In this document: one piece after another, positions 46,564 through 57,780 of the stretch | Layout of the letters: each line of letters opens with the position of its first letter | Numbering within the stretch: position 1 is the first letter of the stretch | Source: Gonatopus flavifemur | Taxonomy: Eukaryota; Arthropoda; Insecta; Hymenoptera; Dryinidae | DNA: 64,000 bases | Assembly (NCBI GenBank): GCA_018340375.1 | Contig: JAFFJZ010000001.1 | Span: 64,162,001 to 64,226,000 of the forward strand | Direction: 5' to 3' | Program-made: the position numbers and the translations under genes | Notes under the pieces: model-generated | Database searches by the model: none | What the model saw: only the letters and a program-made list of their open reading frames with translations | Told to the model about the DNA's origin: nothing

Positions 46564-47227
46564 TACTCTTCTCTATGCAATTCAACAAATATAATTATTA
46601 TCCAATGGGAAAACGTGATGAACAATTAATTCTCAAACTACTGACAATTTCAATTACATTCGTAATTTCCCATCTGGCAAACGAAAATTTTCGACATCTC
46701 CGAATGATACTTCCCTAGTGCAAAAATTTCTCCGAGAATTTCTACAAATCTCTCTGAATTTCATTGAAAGACTAAAAAAATATTTTAAAAAATCTAACTC
46801 CAAAAAAACCTTCGACAATTTTTTTTCTCGAAATATTTAGAAATTCCCAGAGAAATATTAATATTTCTCACAAGGATTCATGTTGAATTGGAGAATTTTT
46901 TTGTTCATAAAAATTATAAATAGGACAAAAGAATCGTATTGAACTTTAAAAAAAAGAGAGTTTTGTTTTAAAATCTAAAATTCTCCAAAATGTTTGATAC
47001 AGTTTATATAATTGAAAATTAAATCCCTTTTTTAAATGTGAAGGAATAAAAGAATATTACTCATAAAGTATTGGACATTTCTACGTTGCTTCTACATGGA
47101 ATCTTCGTACATCCACTTTGTATCCACGTAGGATCCACGGAGATCTAACGTGGACATCGGTGATGATGCTGTTAGAGTGGATGCATTAAAGCAGATTCGC
47201 GCGAAACTAAAAAAACCAACAAATATA
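46564..47227. other. AT-rich upstream region of HEXIM
   Basis: Mirrored GAGAATTT/AAATTCTC words at 46725-46900 suggest a decayed foldback. No gene was recognised. Confidence 0.35.
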
Positions 47228-47642
47228 TACCCATATAGCACCACAGTTTTAAAAGAACTCATAATGAATACATTGTGTCTATAAAGAACTTTCTTAAAAC
47301 TCTTGTTTTTGGGGTGTGTATATCATTGAATCATTTGATGCTTCCGATTGCAGACATTCATAGCCCCTGAGGCTTCGATAATGAACTCCCATTGGTTGAT
47401 CCATGGCCCCTGGGGCCAAGGGCTTTCGCAATTGGAAGCATTCATTATGTGATATCACCGTGTCACATAGTCATTATATAATACTATCAATATTAACATT
47501 TTGTGACATAAAATTATATTCATATAAATGTTATGAAAATGCTTCAATAAATAACTCTTCTTTTTTTTTGCATTCTAATAGGAGTTCTCACATAGTTCTT
47601 TTTCTAGGTTTCATTTGGGATTCATGTATGCTATCTGGGTTA
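47228..47642. repeat. AGCACA-terminus element with nested hairpin
   Basis: Begins CCCATATAGCACCACAG and ends ATGCTATCTGGG. Inside, 47338-47446 is a small hairpin: GATGCTTCCGATTGC mirrored by GCAATTGGAAGCATTC. Outer arms also share AAAGAACTC/GAGTTCT words. Confidence 0.45.
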
Positions 47643-48116
47643 GATTCAAACTAAATTCCCAGTTAGCAAACCTGGATAACGCATCCATTAGATATTCCAT
47701 AAACATACATCAATATCCATTTGACGTCTACCAGGTTTTCATTGGATACAGGCCTGGATAAAGAAGGGTCTAGGGGGGCCTATAACCGGGGGCATAAACT
47801 CAACAGGAGAATTTTTAGGATTTCAACGCTGCCCAGGGAAAGAGTACTGGAACTAATTTCACATGGATACACTAACACAAATACTCAACAGATCATACAA
47901 GTTTTTGAAACTGTATTAGTGCATTGATATAAAATTGGTTCAGATACCCTTCCTCTTGGGAGCGCTGGAATCAGTCTAAAAAATGTTTATTTGAGTTTAT
48001 GCCCCGAGCTTGAGGGATCCTCCCCCCGCTTTTTACCTTGAGGACGTCTTAAACGTACACCATAATTAACTTGAAACCAACTAGCACAACAGGTTGGAAA
48101 TGCTCTTGGAATCGGA

Positions 48117-48217
48117 ACCCCAAGAGAACACAAACCCTGAGAAACGTTCATGGAATGTTCCCGGACTTTTGCGAACGTTCAATAAACGTTCCTGAAGGTT
48201 GATGTTCTCTTGGGGGA
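48117..48217. repeat. Small CCCCAAGAGAACA foldback
   Basis: ACCCCAAGAGAACA mirrors TGTTCTCTTGGGGG; GAACGTTC words recur inside. About 100 bp. Confidence 0.7.
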
Positions 48218-48690
48218 AGGATCCTGTTACCAGCTGTATGCTAATGAAATAAAATATGACTAAACCTTTTTCGGGATTATTCCCGTTCGGGTTTACTGAT
48301 TTCGAGTCCAGTGCACTTCGCCCTCTCAGTACAGAAGTTCAGAAAGATATCTTGAAAACTCATAATGAATTTTTTGAACCCCAATTGAACTCTTCATGAA
48401 CCATTTCTCAATTCTGTGCTGTATCAGATCAGGGCCTTAACCCTCCTTAATTCGGTCCTGATCTGATATTTCAAATATTCTGGATATAAAATGTACTTTT
48501 CAAATGGCACGAGAGTTATAAAAGAATTGTTCATGAATACAGATAAGATATCAAGTATTCGGATTTCCAGATACCCGAAGAGTCTACAAGCGGACTCGAG
48601 ACTCTTGAGCCTAAATTCAAGAATAGTAAATATCATTCAATTTTACGATTGTGTAAATTCAAGTATTGGCATGAAATAGTTGGAAATAAC

Positions 48691-48974
48691 CCCAGATCAC
48701 ACACGAAGAATTCTTTTTCAAAGACAAGAACAGAATTCTTCAAGAACTCTTTTCGAACTAATGAATTCATAAAGAGCTTTGGAGGAGTTCCATGTTTGGA
48801 ACATTAATGAGTTCTTTGAAAATGCTAAAAGTATTGTTTTAGTTCTCCCAAAAAACTCTTTAGTGTCCCAAGCATTAAACTCCTCCAGAGCGCTTTATGA
48901 ATTCATTAGTTCGAAAAGAGTTCTTGAAGAATTCTATTCTTGTTTTTGGGAAAGAATTCTTCGTGTGTTATCAA
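48691..48974. repeat. Foldback, 284 bp, AATTCTT arms, well preserved
   Basis: CACACGAAGAATTCTTT on the left mirrors AAAGAATTCTTCGTGTG on the right, and CTTTGGAGGAGTT..., CGAACTAATGAATTC are mirrored. Ends CCCAGATCACACA relate it to the AGCACA/AACACA-terminus family. Confidence 0.88.
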
Positions 48975-49270
48975 GGACACGCCTGAGAAGATGGAATTCA
49001 TTGCATCCAGGACACAAAGTAATTTTTCTCTACTCGAGACAAGACCTTTTCCAAGACTGCAACAGTTTTGAATAACCCTTAGTGTTCAAAATAAAAGAAA
49101 TGGTTTGTTTTCCGAATTTTCTTCCATTTCATTCTTTAAATAGTTGTGCATTGACCCAAAAGCTAAGTTCGTTTAATGGCGTCCCAAATCACTTCAACAA
49201 CTTGCTCCAAGTTTTTCGGATTCGCTCCCAGTTACCACACAATGTTTAAAAAACATGGCTTTCATATGTA

Positions 49271-49481
49271 CAGTCGTTGTATCAAGTCCGTTGAGTTCTA
49301 ACGGAAATATCTTTATATAATATGCGTTATTGCTGTTATCTGAGAATTTCTAATCCATCTGAATGATAGAAGGAACATATATGAAGGTATACAATCGAAG
49401 AAAAATATTAAAAATTCATTAATAACAACGTATTTAAAGATATTTCCGTTAGAACTGTAAACAGACTTATTACACCGACTG
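49271..49481. repeat. 211-bp MITE with CAGTCG ends, copy A
   Basis: Ends CAGTCGTTGTATCAAGTCCG and CACCGACTG, flanked by TA on both sides. Subterminal TAACGGAAATATCTTTA is present near both ends in inverse orientation. It is 211 bp, identical in length to copy B. Confidence 0.85.
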
Positions 49482-49718
49482 TACAAGATTTCATCCAATC
49501 AAAGCATTTGAATTCCATGAGTATTGTTATTTATGGGTTTGAAGCTTTAACTTTAACCTCAAACGATTTTGTGATCTCAATGTAACTTCTCATATTGAGC
49601 CTTAGATTATTAAAACTCCTGTCAATAATGTGTATTTAATGATAAAAAATAGTGGGGATGATTTCAAATACTTATAAAATGAATATTAAAAATTAATGTT
49701 GTTATTGATACCCATGTA

Positions 49719-49929
49719 CAGTCGGTGTCACAAGTCCGTTTACAGTTCTAACGGAAATATCTTTGAATACGTTGTTATTAATGAATTTTTAATATTTTTC
49801 TTCGATTGTATACCTTCATATATGTTCCTTCTATCACTCAGATGGATTAGAAATTCTCAGATAACAGCAATAACGCATATTATATAAAGATATTTCCGTT
49901 AGAATTCAACGGATTTGTTACACCGACTG
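49719..49929. repeat. 211-bp MITE with CAGTCG ends, copy B (inverted)
   Basis: Nearly identical to 49271-49481 but in opposite orientation, about 240 bp away, also flanked by TA. The two copies would form a very strong hairpin. Confidence 0.88.
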
Positions 49930-50691
49930 TACAAGTGATTCGCACATATGCGGACATTTGCACGTTACCGGTATGTTTCTGTAAAGTTTTTTACATATTG
50001 TGGTAGGTTTTTAGAACATACATAAAATCTCCTTGTGCTAACTGGGGCTATTTTCAGTGATAGAAACGAATTGATTGGTTTGGTACAAATTGGAGGCACT
50101 CAGGACACGTAGAACGAACGAACCTAATGAATCTTGCATTAGAAATGGTACAATTAGGTTTTGTGTGTTTTACTCGAGTCTCGAGTTCATCTCTAGAAGA
50201 GTCATGATTTGTGATTTCGATAATAATCACCAGAAGTTTCTAGCTTTCCTCAAATAGCCAATTCAATGTAGTTAAAATTGCATTCTAAATTCTATAAAAG
50301 ATCTTACATGCACCACAAGGTAATTCTCGATATTAAGCTGTCGTATTTTATGAAAAAAAAATGATATTCCTCAATTCAGAATGGCTTTTGGTAGTCAAAA
50401 TTACAATTGATCATTATTTTGAAATGTTTTTTCATCATATGGTGTGAAAATAATGGTAATCACTTAATTGTTACTGATAAATTGCATAAAATTGTCTATT
50501 GATGAGTTTCAAATCTTCCTCGAAAAAGTTTCATGGAGCCTCCAAACTCAGGGTCTTCTATCAGCTTCAATTCATCACCAAGCAGCATATCTTGTATCTA
50601 GGTTATAGTAAAGATCAGTGGACTCAATCTATTCCCTCCCAATTTCATAAACTTAAGAATACCCATGAGTAAATTACGATTGTAACCATAA

Positions 50692-50778
50692 CTAGATAGC
50701 ACAAGAGTTCCAAAAGACTTCTACATGAACGTATTGTATTCATTATGAATTCTTTTGGAACTTTTGTGCTGTTTGGGT
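50692..50778. repeat. Short AGCACA-terminus hairpin
   Basis: GATAGCACAAGAGTTCCAAA on the left mirrors GGAACTTTTGTGCTGTTTGG on the right; about 87 bp, the minimal form of the family. Confidence 0.75.
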
Positions 50779-51067
50779 ATAATGATTGATTTTTAAACTT
50801 TTTAATGATCTCACCAATCGACATGAATCATTCCTCAAACGTTCAGGTGATTGAAATTCAATAGCTAAGTTCGTTTGCGTTTCAAGTTACTTCAACTTGC
50901 TCTAAGTGTTTCGGATTCGCGAATTCCAGTTATGGAAACAAATTGATTGGTTCGGCGCAGAGTGATCGACTATGCATAATTGATGAACTTTTTCAGTTAG
51001 ATCAACCTATCGTAGTGTTTTATTAGAAAGAATGACCAATGAGAAAGGTTGAGAAATTTAAGAATTG

Positions 51068-51942
51068 CCCCAGATAACACAAAAAATTCTTGAAGAGTTC
51101 CTGAAGAACTCGGCATTTGTAAAAAGCATTCATCAAGAATTCTGAAGTAATGGACAAGTCTTCTTCTCAATTACCCTAAGAAGTCGTTAATGTCCTGTTG
51201 ATAGAACTCTTGACGAGCTCGGTCCATTAATTGACAGAAGTCGTTGCGAACTGTTGACATGAATGATTAAAGAACTCTCACGGAACTCATGTGTTCATCA
51301 AATATAAAAATCATTCTTACATATTATGTGTATATGGGTAATTATTCAATGATTGATTCATCTGATCTTCTACGTTCATCAAGCTTTTATTTATCGAACG
51401 ATCATTCAATTAACAGAAAATATTGAAGTTTAGGCACTTTTTAAAAATATAACCTACAAAATTGATCATACCAAATCAATCATTGAAATTTTTAGTATCG
51501 ATGGATGCCAAAATATTTGTAATTTACACGAGTGAAAAACAAAATATATATGATTAGTTTTTTGTTCTCATTCAATATTACTAATTACATATTTTTTTAT
51601 TTTATGGACTCGAACCAACCACCATCACTTGATCATTCTTATTAAACGCTTTTGCACAATCATAGAAAACTGCGGAAATTCAACATGTGCATTGAATTCA
51701 TAGGAAGTTCTTCTTTAGCAGGGACAAAGCTTCATAAGAGTTCTAACAAACGGACATTAAAGAGTCCTTCGAGTCATCTCAAAGTGTTCTTTCAATACTC
51801 TTATAGAATACCCAAGGGATTCATTATAGAGCTGTCGAATAATTCTTTTAGAATTCAAAGAACCCTTTGAAAAATAATTCTTCCAAAATTTAGTTCAAGA
51901 ACTCTTTTGGAGCGGCTAACGAATTATTGTGTTATCTGGGTT
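51068..51942. repeat. Long AGCACA/AACACA-terminus foldback
   Basis: Begins CCCCAGATAACACAAAAAAT and ends AATTATTGTGTTATCTGGG; CTTGAAGAGTTC mirrors GAACTCTTTTGG-type words. About 875 bp with AAGAGTTC/GAACTCTT words throughout. Non-coding. Confidence 0.6.
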
Positions 51943-52016
51943 GGTGCAACAACTTGGGACACGTAGAAGAACGAAGGAGTCCAATTTTTATATTAATTCA
52001 GTTATGAAACAGTTGT

Positions 52017-52230
52017 CTACAACTCATCAAAAGTAGAAGAGAACGGATTAAATGCACCCACTGTCTTTTTAAGCCAATTTATTTTTTGGCCAACAGGGGT
52101 CTCTTCGTTCGTTGATAGTAATATGTCTCCATGCGTGTCAAATTTGGGATCTCTAATTATATTTCCAAAAGAATTCACAATCCGATGGGTTGATACCTGC
52201 GGATCGTCTTCACGATTAGTCCGTTGGCTC
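52017..52230 (-). other. Open stretch upstream of RanBPM, doubtful small gene or exon
   Basis: About 70 codons ending in FNPFSSTFDEL-stop on the minus strand have balanced composition but no ATG at the start. It lies about 140 bp from the RanBPM start in divergent orientation. It may be a terminal exon of an unknown gene or chance. Confidence 0.2.
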
Positions 52231-52249
52231 TCAAGTGAACGCAATACCA

Positions 52250-52371
52250 AAAAGAGTCATGAATACATCTCTGTATTTCACGTACCCCGTGGCGATTGGT
52301 TAGAAACGAGGTGCGTGAATATTATGCGCGGTGTCATTTCTATTAGAGTTGGTTAGAGTGGGGCTGGTTGG
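52250..52371 (+). promoter_or_regulatory. GC-richer 5' flank of RanBPM
   Basis: Directly upstream of the ATG the sequence turns CpG-containing (CACGTACCCCGTGGCG and similar) in an AT-rich background, as expected for a housekeeping promoter and 5'UTR. No TATA box was seen. Confidence 0.4.
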
Positions 52372-52579
52372 ATGACAATGATGGCTGCCACCAGCGACGA
52401 ACGGAGTGTTATGGAGCCTTCGAGGACGAATTCAAGCCAAAATCAAGCTGTGGATCGCTTAAAAATGCTGTATCCGATGGTCAACGAGGAGGAGACCCCG
52501 TTGCCACGATCATGGAGTCCAAAGGACAAATACAGTTACATAGGCCTCTCGCAAAATAATCTTCGCGTTCACTATAAAG
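52372..52579 (+). CDS. RanBPM: RanBPM (RanBP9/10 orthologue), first coding exon (partial gene)
   Basis: The exon encodes 69 codons plus one base, ending at AAAG|GTACGT (phase 1). After a short Ser/Asn-rich leader the protein reads [20 protein letters not shown] followed by [16 protein letters not shown], which is the strongly conserved start of the RanBP9/RanBP10 SPRY region. The family is a scaffold of the CTLH (GID-type) ubiquitin ligase complex and interacts with receptors and Ran-related partners. The ATG at 52372 is chosen because this frame carries the homology; another ATG at 52368 opens a different, non-homologous frame. No continuation (rest of SPRY, LisH, CTLH, CRA) was found in the remaining 11.4 kb, so intron 1 is long or the rest lies beyond the window. 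Confidence 0.88.
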
Positions 52580-54200
52580 GTACGTGAGCCCTCCCGACCT
52601 CGTACTACGATGCGTATTCGAACTTGATTCGTTCTTATCTTTTATCCTCTCGAAATTTTCTGTCATTCGTTGACAAACGGTTAAAAATTTTCCTCGCGAT
52701 TCGCTTAAATGAACGGGCTATTCCATTGACGGGTACCAAATATCGATTGAAAATGGCAGAGCTCTTTTTTCGCGTGTGTCAGCGACCTAAACAAAGGAAT
52801 CAGCTGATCAGTCATGGTTTGCGTTTACGCAGGTTTTAGTCCTTCGAATTCTCTCTCACCTCGTATATCTCTTTCAATGCTCGCTTCTCTTCCTCATTCT
52901 CCTTTTTTCGTATTCTCTATTTTTCAATGTTATCATCATTTTCTCCCCATTTTTATCAGAAAATTGCATAATTTTATTGTTTGCATCTCATCTGTGAAAG
53001 TGTGTACGTAGGTACGTCGCGTATGCATACTTGTGTGCGTTGCATTTTGTGAAAGGGAGAGAAAAAGAGAGACACGGAGAAAAGCTGAGAAAAATAATGC
53101 GTAGACACGCACAATGTCAATGACAGCTGTTGACTGTATACTCAGAAATAACAGAGAGAACGTGTTCGCGTGTACGAGGCTGTATATTATATATCTTTTT
53201 ATCGTTTCATCCTAATATCGTTCGATTCGATACGATACGAATTTTTGCAGATGAAGGAATGGAATGGGGAAGCATGCTGAAATTTTCATCCCGTTCATTT
53301 CATGACGTCCTTTTAAATTCAATTCGTGCGTACTTAATGGGAAGATTTGGAAAAATTCAGAAGCTCTCTAGTACTTTGTACATATCTTCTCTCCATTTGC
53401 ATTTGTATGGTTCGAGATACACTATATTTCCTTGTGTTGAATTTTAAGGCTAATTCTCATGATTTTTCGCGTATGTTCTAGCCAGTCCTAGGATTTTATA
53501 TTAAAAAGTTCATTTACAAGTTTTCATTCATCATTCTTCTCATACGAGGAACGATGTACATAATTTTGATTTTTGTGATTGCATTGAAAATCTATTTGAA
53601 TTATTATTATCATCAATTTTGCTCACAGTCAGGGGCAATCTTATCTTTCTTCTTCGTTGAATATTTTCTCGTTCCAAATCGAAATTTTCACATAAAACGT
53701 ACTGTGATCACTTAAAAACGCCTCATCTTTTAACAAAGGCATTACTTTGAAAAATCAATGCTTCCAACAATGCAATTACGAGAATGCATGTTCTTATGTT
53801 TTATGAATCTCTGATAGTATTCATAAACGTTTCATTGTTCTAAAAATACTTCTACAGTGAATCTGCAATCTGTATTTGCTTGCTAGCCACAGTTTGGATG
53901 GCTACAGATTTGTTTTTGTACATCAAGATATTCCCTCGATACAATAGGGACATTATTTCTTGAATTAATTACAGCTCTGTATTTGGAACTTAATCTCTAC
54001 GTGGAGAAAAATGGGTCCCTTGTAAATAAAGTATAATTTTTATAAGAATCTAAACATATTTATCAGTTTTTTTTCTTTATATAAATTTTGAAACGGTTCG
54101 TATTTTTGTCAAATTTTCCTCAACAAAACCTGAGAAAAATTGATGAATTTTAGACAGGAAATCAGGAGAGTTGAAACTTTATTTCAACTCTTGTTACGTA
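52580..54200 (+). other. RanBPM intron 1, proximal part
   Basis: Contains pyrimidine-rich sequence (52850-52950) and GA/GT-rich sequence (53030-53160) but no exon that continues the SPRY domain. Regulatory content is likely near the promoter; this is inference. Confidence 0.4.
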
Positions 54201-54415
54201 TACAGAAGAAAAAAACTATCTTGTATCAAGACAATATTGTTTTCGTTATATATGAAACACGGATTGTCTCAGTTCAATGCAGTTTGCTTTGAATCAAGTA
54301 CAGGAAAAAACAAAATTCTTGATTCAAAGCAAATTGCATTGAACTGAGACAATCCGTGTTTCATATATAACGAAAACAATATTGTCTTGATACAAGATAG
54401 TTTTTTTCTTCTGTG
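54201..54415. repeat. Near-perfect 215-bp palindrome MITE, TA target
   Basis: Left arm ACAGAAGAAAAAAACTATCT to about 54300; the right arm is its almost exact inverse, ending CTTCTGTG. Arms of about 97 bp with few or no mismatches and a loop of about 20 nt (TACAGGAAAAAACAAAATT). TA at 54199-54200 and 54416-54417. The high arm identity implies a recent insertion. Confidence 0.93.
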
Positions 54416-54610
54416 TATCAATAATTTCCCATTTATTATTAGCAAAATTTAAGAAAAATCTTAACCGTTTTATGTTCAATAAAAAAACACTACGAAATAT
54501 TCTCAGATTCTCTCAACAATTACTATATTTTCCAGTTACATTATTTTTCATCAACGTAGAAGGTCACAAAAGACCTGTGAAGAAAATCCAAAAACTCAAT
54601 TATTCCTCTA

Positions 54611-55071
54611 GCACACGGAAAAAATAATTCAGCTGCAGCAGCTAAGTACACAGAGAAAAGTTTATATTAAGGATTGCCATATTTTTATAGTACTCGTGGG
54701 ATATACTTTATTATGAGGCTCTGAATCATATTTATTTCAAATGATAACAGATTTATTGTTGCCCTCGCGAGAGAGTATAGCAAACGCTCGAATACTTGTG
54801 GTTCAGAACGACATAATCAAGTATATCCCAAAAATACAATATAATTATGATAATCTCTAATATAAACTTTTTACAGTGTAGCTAGCACGGACATAGACAG
54901 ACATTAAATTAACTCTCGCAGCTAAAATTTGACTGTTACGGGGAATAAATTAGCTACAAATGCAAATCGTTTTGCTGTAACAGCTAAAATTTAGCTGCAG
55001 GAGTTGATTTGATGCTGCCCGTGTCCGTGCGAGTCATTTAGCCGATGCAGCTTAATCATTTTTCCCGTGTA
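54611..55071. repeat. AGCTGCAG-type foldback, copy 2, interrupted
   Basis: GCACACGGAAAAAATAATTC on the left mirrors ATCATTTTTCCCGTGT on the right, and CTAGCACGGACAT..., AGCTGCAGGAG match the copy at 30881-31107. The left arm is split by the 54649-54878 element. Confidence 0.85.
54649..54878. repeat. Nested 230-bp foldback with TA target duplication
   Basis: Ends CACAGAGAAAAGTTTATATT and, inverted, CACTGTAAAAAGTTTATATT. TA on both sides (54647-54648 and 54879-54880). Inner words GGGATATACTT and AAGTATATCCC are mirrored. Removing it rejoins the left arm of the 54611-55071 element. Confidence 0.88.
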
Positions 55072-55079
55072 AAAATGAA

Positions 55080-55279
55080 GGCAGAACAAGAACTTCATTC
55101 TTTATTTCTCTATTCTTAAATAAGTCTTTTCTCAAATGTGATTTATCCTAGATATCTCTATTCTTTTATATACAAAACAAAAAACATCTATATCTAATCA
55201 ATATTGAAAAGAATAGAGATATCTAGGATTAGTCATATTTGAGAATAGACTTATTCAAGAATAGAGTTCTTGTTCTGCC
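55080..55279. repeat. 200-bp foldback with GGCAGAACAAGAAC ends
   Basis: GGCAGAACAAGAACT on the left mirrors AGTTCTTGTTCTGCC on the right, and ATCCTAGATATCTCTATTC is mirrored. It abuts the 54611-55071 element directly. Confidence 0.88.
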
Positions 55280-56037
55280 AAAATAAATCCTACATAAAAC
55301 CTACATAAATGATTTATGACTCAGATGTGGATTAGATAAAACATACATGTCTTCTATATAATTCACATATGAGTCTGTATCAAAACCATTTCATATATGA
55401 AGAAATTTTTTTCATATAGGAACCATGCATGAATTTTGTACAGATGACATATGGGTAATTCTCATTTCGGAGGTCGGAAATTGATGATTGAACCCTTCAA
55501 ATACACACACGTGCGAATTCGTACCAACTATTTTCATACTTTGCGTTCTTCGTGAAAAATTGATTTTATTCTCGAGTTTTTTTCACTAATCGAATGAGAT
55601 ATTTGGGAATTTTTTTACATGCCACTTTAATCTGCATAGTTTTCCCTTCAAATTGAAAAAAAAAGAAGGTTAAATCGGTGGAATAGGGACCGAGTTATTA
55701 ATCGGTAAAGTTACGTGGTGCCAATTTGCACCTGTGTGTACTTGCAGGGTTAATGAAAACGTTTTTTCATTATAAATTATGGTGGCTTTTTCAAGTTTAG
55801 ATCTTACTCTATAAGAGAAAAGTAGTCGCTTAGCTCGCAACCCCGACAGCCCTCAATTAGAAAAGTTGGAAAAAATATCTCCCATGGAAGTGACCTCCCA
55901 CATAGCACAAATGTCTCAGTAATATCTCCAGGATATTCTGCAATGTTTTGAATGATACCTGTAAGTTTTCACTCGATCAGTTTTATAGGAACTGAATAAA
56001 AAATTCATAATCACTTTGTTCAAATCTATCAATTTCC
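55280..56037. other. Intronic AT-rich sequence
   Basis: Includes short mirrored AACCTACATAAATGATTTATG-type words (55300-55450, ACATATGAGTC) and an isolated AGCACA end (CCCACATAGCACAAATG at about 55899). No exon was seen. Confidence 0.35.
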
Positions 56038-56041
56038 TTAA

Positions 56042-57323
56042 CCCTTTCAGACCTGATTCAATTCTGATGGAGACAAAAATTTTTTTTCGATAGCTGCTGG
56101 TTTCTGAGGCTCCTAGTATTCACTGTGAATTTTTCCAGAATTTTTAGTGACGTATATTTGAAGTTACTGATATGTCCATTCAAATGGACACTGGGCTTCT
56201 ATGACTAGAATATGGGAGAAAAATTGTAAATAACTGTTCCTAATGAATCTTCATCAAATTCTAATGAATCAAAAAATCCAAGCACAATTATAAAGCATTT
56301 CGAGAAAAAATCATTTATTTTCCAACAGAAATATTCATTGAATACATAATTCATTGTTTATTTATTTACGTATTATTTATTGATCATTTTATTGATTATG
56401 GAAGCCAGAAAAGCAATTCCTTCCTTTTAAAAAACACAAATGCACATGACATTTCACACAATACACGTAAGTTTTTTTATCCAAACAGTGCTTGCATCGT
56501 GTGGCTTCTGTTTTATCGTCATATTCTAGTAACTTCTAGTAATTTTTATGCGTGGACCAACCATAAGAATTTCATTGAAGTTAATTTCCTTTCATCTTCA
56601 CTGAAAGAAAAAATTGGTAACAGTTATCCCAGCGTATACAAATTTTTGCTCCACTTTGGCCCAGTCTTTGAGATTAGGCCCGTGCTGAACCAATGTAAGG
56701 CCCATTGTGAATACATACTGAAGAATATGTTCTATGACTAATCAAATACTCGATAACATTCATCAAACATCTATAAAATTCATCGAATATTTAATGGATA
56801 TAAATATTTATATTATATGTAATAATTGTCATAAAGTATTTTCTGGATATTACTGAATATTCGATGGATCATATTCAGGAATACATTTTACCCTTTTGAA
56901 TTTACACGGGTTATCTTATTGTAGATGGATTTTGTTAACAGAAGCCCAGTGTCCATTGCAATGGACATATGATATTGTTGCACAATATAGTTTTGTATTT
57001 ACATATTTTAAAATACCAAAAATATTTTTTGGTACTTGACACCTCTCTGAAGTTGAAAATATTTTTTTGAGTATCCAAATTGCATCCTGTAGGATCAGTA
57101 AAATTCCCTAAAATCATGAAAATTACAGTATAAAAACTTTCGAAATTTTCATTACTTTAAACATTCCTTCTAAAAACATACCATGATGAAAATATGACTC
57201 AGTATAAGTTTTTATCATCAACTTATACCCGTATCTTAATGATATCATAGGTTTGAAACGGTTCTGATCTGTGAAACTGTTTTGATAATTTTCTAAATTC
57301 TATGTCCATTGGGTCTCAAAGGG
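56042..57323 (-). mobile_element. Decayed piggyBac-like transposon (1.28 kb)
   Basis: It is bounded by TTAA on both sides (56038-56041 and 57324-57327). Terminal inverted repeats are CCCTTTCAGACC and, from the right, CCCTTTGAGACCC. Subterminal GTCCATT(C/G)(A/C)AATGGACA with CACTGGGCTTCT is repeated in inverse orientation near both ends. The interior keeps the 3' end of a piggyBac-type transposase on the minus strand (see next entry); the catalytic part is deleted. The element lies within the presumed first intron of RanBPM. Confidence 0.88.
56389..56520 (-). pseudogene. piggyBac transposase C-terminal cysteine-rich domain, remnant
   Basis: About 43 codons ending in a stop at 56389 read TRCKHCLDKK, then YCVKCHVHLCF and NCFSGFH. 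The spacing CxxC...CxxC...C...C..H is the cross-brace cysteine-rich domain at the C-terminus of piggyBac transposases, which binds the terminal repeats. Upstream the frame meets a stop within about 20 codons, and the DDD catalytic domain is not found, so the gene is a truncated relic. Confidence 0.8.
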
Positions 57324-57780
57324 TTAATTCAATTATTGCATCTCTTATAGAGTCTCACTGTAATGAAATAAAATCTGTACGAATACCACAAACTTAACCG
57401 ACTTACAACATTAAGAAATAACCAAAATGAGCATTCAATGAAGCCATGCTGATATATGGTAAATTTGACACTTCCATGGATCAATGGTCACATCCATGGA
57501 TATATTTTTTATCCTCGGATGCATGGAAGTGACTTTTTATGTATTAAAATTTAAAAAATACAACCTCTCAATCGGATACCTAGTTGATGATTCGACTCCC
57601 TGTTTATCATGCAAAAACGCAATTAAATCACACATTTGAAGTTTAATTAACGGAAATTACATATTTTAAAATAGCTGCCACGGTTGTGACCGTTATGCTC
57701 GACGAGTGATGAGCATACAATTTGAACTTGAATTTTGTTGTTGTGATCACAACACTGACATAAACGGAACACTGGCTTAA

